Origin: Erysipelotrichaceae bacterium
GTDB lineage: Bacteria > Bacillota_I > Bacilli_A > ML615J-28 > CAG-313
Reading direction: 5' to 3'
NCBI GenBank assembly: GCA_015059015.1
Contig: SVBG01000004.1
Coordinates: forward strand, 1 to 64,000
DNA length: 64,000 bases
The notes under the pieces: model-generated
Seen by the model: the letters and a program-made list of their open reading frames with translations, nothing else
Told to the model about the DNA's origin: nothing
Database searches by the model: none
In this document: piece by piece, positions 59,626 to 64,000 of the stretch
Layout of the letters: each line of letters starts with the position of its first letter
Position numbering within the stretch: position 1 is the first letter of the stretch
Program-made: the position numbers and the translations under genes

Positions 59626-60044
59626 TAACGATCACCGCTTTCCTTCTTTACAAATTTTGTTTTAACTGGTAATTTATGAGATGCTAAACGTAGAGCTTCT
59701 CTTGCGATTTCTTCACTAACACCAGCTACTTCAAACATAACTGTACCATCTTTAACTACTGCTACATATCCGTCAGGAGCACCTTTACCAGAACCCATAC
59801 GAACTTCTAGAGGTTTTTTAGTGATAATGTTATGAGGGAAGATTTTAATCCATACTTGCCCGTCACGTTTCATGTAACGAGTCATAGCAATACGCGCTGC
59901 TTCAATTTGACGATCTGTGATCCATGCGCCTTCTAATGATTGAAGACCAAATTCACCGAAAGTAACTTCTTTGCCGCCTTTTGCTTTACCTTCATAGCTT
60001 ACGCGATGAGGACGACGATATTTAGTTCTCTTAGGCATTAACAT
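59625..60044 (-). CDS. rplP: 50S ribosomal protein L16
   Basis: A 139-aa L16 ([36 protein letters not shown]). It contacts A-site tRNA. Two in-frame ATGs, two codons apart, are possible; the first is 10 nt after GGAGG. Confidence 0.97.
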   Translation of the reverse strand: MLMPKRTKYRRPHRVSYEGKAKGGKEVTFGEFGLQSLEGAWITDRQIEAARIAMTRYMKRDGQVWIKIFPHNIITKKPLEVRMGSGKGAPDGYVAVVKDGTVMFEVAGVSEEIAREALRLASHKLPVKTKFVKKESGDR

Positions 60045-60046
60045 AA

Positions 60047-60733
60047 TTATTTAGCCTCCTTTTTACCATTAGATTTTTTAGGTTCAGGTTGTACATCTTT
60101 ATTTAGTACTTCACCTTTATTAATCCAAACTTTAACTCCTAACTTACCATAAGTTGTTAATGCTTCAGCCCATGCATAATCAATATTAGCACGAAGAGTA
60201 TGTCTTGGAACTGATCCTTCACTATAACCTTCGCCACGAGCGATTTCAGCACCGCCTAAACGACCTTTAACTAATGTTTTAATACCTTTAGCACCAGCTT
60301 TAAGAGCTTTTTGGATTGCTTTCTTTTGAACCATTCTAAATGATGCACGGTTTTCAAGATCTTCAGCCATTTTTCTAGCTACTAGAACTGCATCTTTATC
60401 TGCATCATTTTGTTTAATTTCAACAACAGTTAAGAATACTGTTTTGCCAGTTAATTTTTGTAAAGCTTTAACAGCTTCATTTTTCTTAGAGCCACCAGTA
60501 CCGATAACAACACCTGGCTTAGCTGCATGAATAACTACGATAACTCTTTTACCTGTACGTTTGATTTCAATACGTGAAACGTATGCTGCTTTGTAAAAGT
60601 TTTCTAAGTATGCGCGCACTTTTAAATCTTCGTGTAATAAATTAGCCACTTGATCTTTAGGTGCATACCATTTAGCATCCCAATCACGAACGATACCAAT
60701 TCTTAATCCTAATGGACTTACCTTTTGACCCAT
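60047..60733 (-). CDS. rpsC: 30S ribosomal protein S3
   Basis: A 228-aa S3 with a KH domain ([19 protein letters not shown]) and C-terminal domain ([20 protein letters not shown]). It forms part of the mRNA entry helicase site. Lys-rich tail. Confidence 0.98.
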   Translation of the reverse strand: MGQKVSPLGLRIGIVRDWDAKWYAPKDQVANLLHEDLKVRAYLENFYKAAYVSRIEIKRTGKRVIVVIHAAKPGVVIGTGGSKKNEAVKALQKLTGKTVFLTVVEIKQNDADKDAVLVARKMAEDLENRASFRMVQKKAIQKALKAGAKGIKTLVKGRLGGAEIARGEGYSEGSVPRHTLRANIDYAWAEALTTYGKLGVKVWINKGEVLNKDVQPEPKKSNGKKEAK

Positions 60734-60742
60734 ACGTTCCTC

Positions 60743-61099
60743 CTATTTACAATCTGCCACAACGATTGTGATGTGACTAGTTCTTTTTAAAATTTTGTAA
60801 CCACTACCTTTTGCACGTGGAGTCATTCTCTTAAGAATTGTACCACCATCAATAAGGATAGATTTTACGAATAATGCATCTAAATTAACATTTAATTCAG
60901 AGTTTTGTTCATTTTGATAATGAGCATTTGCAACTGCTGAGTTTAATGTTTTTAAAATAGGTTCAGCACAAGTTGTTTCTAAATTCTTTAAAATAGCAAC
61001 TGCTTCGCCAACTTTTTTGCCACGGATTAAATCTGCAACAAGTCTTCCTTTTCTAGGAGACATTCTAACTGAGTGTTTATGAGCTTTAAATTCTGCCAT
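60743..61099 (-). CDS. rplV: 50S ribosomal protein L22
   Basis: A 118-aa L22 (HKHSVRMSPRKGRLVADLIR). Its loop lines the exit tunnel; LKRMTPRAKGSGYKILKR marks it. Confidence 0.98.
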   Translation of the reverse strand: MAEFKAHKHSVRMSPRKGRLVADLIRGKKVGEAVAILKNLETTCAEPILKTLNSAVANAHYQNEQNSELNVNLDALFVKSILIDGGTILKRMTPRAKGSGYKILKRTSHITIVVADCK

Positions 61100-61112
61100 G
61101 TTTAGCTACCTC

Positions 61113-61385
61113 CTATTTACCTTTCTTGTCTTTTCCGTGTCCACGGTATGTTCTTGTTGGAGCGAACTCACCGAACTTATGTCCTACCATATCTTCTGTA
61201 ACATATACTGGTAAATGAGTTTTACCATTATAAACTGCTACAGTATGTCCAACAAATTCAGGATAAATTGTTGATCTTCTTGACCATGTTTGAATAACCT
61301 TCTTTTGATTAGCTTCGTTTAAAGCTTGAACTTTCTTTAATAAATGTTCATCAATAAAAGGTCCTTTTTTAAGTGAACGTGCCAT
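61113..61385 (-). CDS. rpsS: 30S ribosomal protein S19
   Basis: A 90-aa S19 ([37 protein letters not shown]), in the head of the 30S subunit beside S13. Confidence 0.98.
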   Translation of the reverse strand: MARSLKKGPFIDEHLLKKVQALNEANQKKVIQTWSRRSTIYPEFVGHTVAVYNGKTHLPVYVTEDMVGHKFGEFAPTRTYRGHGKDKKGK

Positions 61386-61400
61386 ATGTCTAAGTTCCTC

Positions 61401-62231
61401 CTATCCATTTCTACGACGAACGATAAGATCGTCTGTTCTATTTTTGCCTTTTCTTGTTTTCTTACCAAGAGCAACTTTACCCCAAGGAGTAAGTGGAGAT
61501 TTTCTACCGATTGGTTGTCTACCTTCACCACCACCGTGTGGGTGATCATTAGGGTTCATAACTGAACCACGAACTGTAGGACGAATACCCATATGACGAG
61601 AACGTCCTGCTTTACCGATATTAACAAGTGAATAATCTAGGTTACCAACAACACCAATTGTTGCTTTACATTCATTTAAGATACGACGAACTTCGCCAGA
61701 TGCTAAACGAACTAGAACATAACGTTCTTCACGACCTAAGATTTGAGCTGAAGCACCAGCTGCACGAGCGATTTGTCCGCCATGACCAGGGTGTAATTCA
61801 ATATTGTGAATAACTGTACCAACTGGAATATTTACGATAGGTAATGCATTACCAACGCGGATATCTGCTTTTTCTCCTGACATAATTACTTGTCCAACTT
61901 TTAATTCATTTGGAGCAATAATATATCTCTTTTCACCATCTGCATAGTTAATTAAAGCGATGTTTGCGCTTCTGTTTGGATCGTATTCGATTGTTGCAAC
62001 TTTTCCAGGAATATTATCCTTATTACGTTTGAAATCGATTAAACGATATTGTCTTCTTTGAGCGCCACCTTTATGACGAACTGTAATTTGTCCGTGAGCA
62101 TTACGACCTGCTTTATAATTTAATTTAACTAGAAGGCTCTTTTCGGGAGTTGATGTTGTAATTTCATTAAATGAAAGACATGTCATGTTACGACGACCAT
62201 TAGTCGTTGCTTTGTATTTCTTAATACCCAT
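61401..62231 (-). CDS. rplB: 50S ribosomal protein L2
   Basis: A 276-aa L2 ([38 protein letters not shown]). It is needed for subunit association and peptidyl transfer. The ATG at 62231 follows TAGGAGGAAAT; the longer frame runs back into rplW and is not used. Confidence 0.98.
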   Translation of the reverse strand: MGIKKYKATTNGRRNMTCLSFNEITTSTPEKSLLVKLNYKAGRNAHGQITVRHKGGAQRRQYRLIDFKRNKDNIPGKVATIEYDPNRSANIALINYADGEKRYIIAPNELKVGQVIMSGEKADIRVGNALPIVNIPVGTVIHNIELHPGHGGQIARAAGASAQILGREERYVLVRLASGEVRRILNECKATIGVVGNLDYSLVNIGKAGRSRHMGIRPTVRGSVMNPNDHPHGGGEGRQPIGRKSPLTPWGKVALGKKTRKGKNRTDDLIVRRRNG

Positions 62232-62247
62232 ATCTGATTTCCTCCTA

Positions 62248-62532
62248 TTATACTTCGAATGCCTTAATTGTTTGACCTGGTTCAAGTCTTACGATAGCTT
62301 TCTTATAAGCTGATTTGAACCCTTCATAACGAGACATTCTTTTTGGTTTTTTATGAACATTAACTGTTCTGATTGCTACTACTTTAACATTGAAGATTTC
62401 TTCAATAGCTTTTTTAATTTCAACTTTATTTGCATCTTTTGCTACCTCAAATGTGTAAACTGCTTTTTCTGCAAGTAATGCTGATTTTTCAGTAATGATT
62501 GGTCTTTTAATAATATCATAAGATGTTTTCAT
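62248..62532 (-). CDS. rplW: 50S ribosomal protein L23
   Basis: A 94-aa L23 ([40 protein letters not shown]). Docking site for trigger factor and SRP at the tunnel exit. It overlaps rplD by 1 nt. Confidence 0.98.
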   Translation of the reverse strand: MKTSYDIIKRPIITEKSALLAEKAVYTFEVAKDANKVEIKKAIEEIFNVKVVAIRTVNVHKKPKRMSRYEGFKSAYKKAIVRLEPGQTIKAFEV

Positions 62533-63158
62533 TATTTAAGAACCTCCTCATATTTTTCGATTGCTGCTTTAGTTACTACTAATACATCAGCGTTCATCAT
62601 TTGATAAACTGAAGTATGAGCTTGAGTTGAAACTTGAGCATAAGGAATATTTCTTCCTGCTAGTTCAACATTACCATTTGGTTCTGCTAAAACAACGATA
62701 ATTTTGTTAGGACCTACATTTAATGCATCGAACACTTGTAGTAATCCTTTTGTTTTGAAGCTTTCTAATTGTAAGTCTTCTAAAACGAAGATTTGATTTT
62801 CTCTAACTTTAGCACTTAATGCACAACGCATTGCAAGTCTAACAACTTTTTTGTTAACTTTAATAGCATGTGATCTTGGAGTTGGGGCAAATACAACACC
62901 ACCACCACGCCATTGTGGAGCACGGATTGAACCTTGACGAGCTCTACCAGTACCTTTTTGTCTCCATGGTTTTCTACCACCGCCGCGAACTTCATGACGA
63001 GTCTTAGCTTTTTGAGTACCTTGACGCATTGCAGCTCTTTCAGCAACGATTGTATCGAAGATAGCTTGTTGATTATCTTCTTGACCAAACACATGTTCGC
63101 TTAATTCGATTTGTCCAACTTGTGAACCATCTTGTTTATATAATACAACTGTAGGCAT
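62532..63158 (-). CDS. rplD: 50S ribosomal protein L4
   Basis: A 208-aa L4 with the tunnel loop KPWRQKGTGRARQGSIRAPQ. In some bacteria it autoregulates the S10 operon by attenuation. Confidence 0.98.
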   Translation of the reverse strand: MPTVVLYKQDGSQVGQIELSEHVFGQEDNQQAIFDTIVAERAAMRQGTQKAKTRHEVRGGGRKPWRQKGTGRARQGSIRAPQWRGGGVVFAPTPRSHAIKVNKKVVRLAMRCALSAKVRENQIFVLEDLQLESFKTKGLLQVFDALNVGPNKIIVVLAEPNGNVELAGRNIPYAQVSTQAHTSVYQMMNADVLVVTKAAIEKYEEVLK

Positions 63159-63172
63159 GTTTTACTCCTTTC

Positions 63173-63832
63173 TTATGCTAATGCAGCAGGATTGATTGCA
63201 GGGTTTTTAGCCTTAACTGCATTTTTAACAACTACATAGCTGTTCTTTGCTCCTGGTACATTACCTTTAATTAAAATTACATTGTTTGCTTCGTCATATT
63301 TAACGAATTCAAGATTTTGAACTGTTCTTTGAACACCACCCATACGACCTGGCATTTTCTTACCTGGTTTAATACGAGCTGGGTTTATAGAACCCATTGA
63401 ACCGATACCTCTATGGTATCCTGAACCGTGAGCCATAGGTCCTAAATGGGCATTATAACGTTTAATAATACCTTGGAAACCTTTACCCTTTGATGTACCT
63501 GTAACATCTACTAGTTCACCTTCAACGAAGATATTTCCTTTAACCTCTTGTCCAACTTCAAACGCTAGCATTTCTTCCCCAGCGATTTCTTTAACGAAGC
63601 GCTTAGGGGCTGTGTTTGCTTTAGCAGCATGTGCTGTTTCAGCTTTAGTTGCATGCTTTTCTTTTTTATCTAAATAACCTAATTGAACAGCATTGTAACC
63701 ATCTGTTTCCACAGTCTTTTTTTGTAATACAACGTTTGGAGTAACTTCAATAACTGTAACAGGGATTAAAGTGCCTGCTTCAGTAAAAATTTGTGTCATT
63801 CCGATTTTCTTACCTAAGATTCCTTTGGCCAT
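63173..63832 (-). CDS. rplC: 50S ribosomal protein L3
   Basis: A 219-aa L3 ([50 protein letters not shown]). It lies near the peptidyl-transferase centre and is an early assembly protein. 19 nt after rpsJ. Confidence 0.98.
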   Translation of the reverse strand: MAKGILGKKIGMTQIFTEAGTLIPVTVIEVTPNVVLQKKTVETDGYNAVQLGYLDKKEKHATKAETAHAAKANTAPKRFVKEIAGEEMLAFEVGQEVKGNIFVEGELVDVTGTSKGKGFQGIIKRYNAHLGPMAHGSGYHRGIGSMGSINPARIKPGKKMPGRMGGVQRTVQNLEFVKYDEANNVILIKGNVPGAKNSYVVVKNAVKAKNPAINPAALA

Positions 63833-63851
63833 GAGCTTTTCCTCCTTTACT

Positions 63852-64000
63852 CTATTTTAATACGATGTCGACACCAGATGGTAACTCTAAATGAGCTAAC
63901 GCATCCATTGTTTTTGGAGTGATATTTGCAATATCAATTAAACGTTTGTGAGTACGACGTTCAAATTGTTCACGACTATCTTTATATTTGTGAGGTGAAC
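63852..64000 (-). CDS. rpsJ: 30S ribosomal protein S10, C-terminal part (cut by window edge)
   Basis: The last 48 residues of S10 ([20 protein letters not shown], then [20 protein letters not shown]) are visible; the N-terminus lies beyond the window. First gene of the S10 operon and also the transcription antitermination factor NusE. Confidence 0.95.
   Translation of the reverse strand, partial: SPHKYKDSREQFERRTHKRLIDIANITPKTMDALAHLELPSGVDIVLK

Noticed and set aside
1-64000. CRISPR array, tRNA or rRNA genes
   Set aside because: No regularly spaced direct repeats, and no tRNA cloverleaf or rRNA segments were noticed on either strand.

Overview
The window reads as chromosome of a low-GC, walled member of the Bacillota, close to the Erysipelotrichia/RF39/Mollicutes-like Bacilli. 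This is inferred from the AT-rich sequence, complete Ddl and MurF enzymes, a SUF Fe-S operon with SufU and a half-length SufD, a pyruvate:ferredoxin oxidoreductase typical of anaerobes, and Bacillus-like gene order around tilS-ftsH and tmk-holB-ricT. Species-level assignment is not possible from the sequence alone. UGA appears to be a normal stop here: maf, ftsH, tmk and the 391-aa ATPase all end in it.

Layout. 0-2.9 kb: several very small genes, each with promoter and terminator, and a 660-aa secreted Ig/OB-fold protein whose leader is a complete guanine-type purine riboswitch with terminator and antiterminator. 2.9-5.6 kb: maf, then a decayed zone with a nonsense-mutated gene remnant, a DUF1016 (YhcG-type) nuclease gene, a remnant copy of part of it, and an orphan ~200-nt structured RNA. 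5.6-13.5 kb: housekeeping and cell-wall genes (rqcP, ftsH, tilS, ddl, membrane-anchored murF, alpha/beta hydrolase) and a divergent SOD-like protein. 13.6-14.9 kb: a lone TnpB of an IS605-like element. 14.9-19.6 kb: sufC-D-S-U-B. 19.7-30 kb: lipoproteins, membrane proteins, nifJ, a B12-binding radical SAM enzyme and an MFS operon. 30-34.3 kb: tmk-holB-ricT-trmN6-rsmI. 34.4-38.2 kb: a small unknown gene, truA and the ECF transporter genes.

38.2-49.5 kb is an accessory island placed between rplQ and ecfA1, genes that are adjacent in many Bacilli. It holds a HEPN-domain remnant, two acidic proteins of unknown function, a secreted repeat protein separated by one in-frame UGA from a GH18 chitinase-like domain, a site-2 protease, another secreted protein, two of the small peptide genes, and a RloA/RloB-like (AbiL-like) ATPase-TOPRIM pair. 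49.6-64 kb is the S10-spc-alpha ribosomal cluster, from rplQ back to a partial rpsJ at the window edge.

The most promising undescribed theme is a family of four 41-46-aa peptides starting like MKK-x-YE-x-P-x-IEI. Each lies beside, and twice directly upstream of, a gene for a secreted protein, and the three secreted proteins carry a similar module of about 100 residues. One of these loci is under a guanine riboswitch and another has a leader full of hairpins. Together they suggest a regulated cell-surface/secreted-protein system with small companion peptides whose role is unknown.
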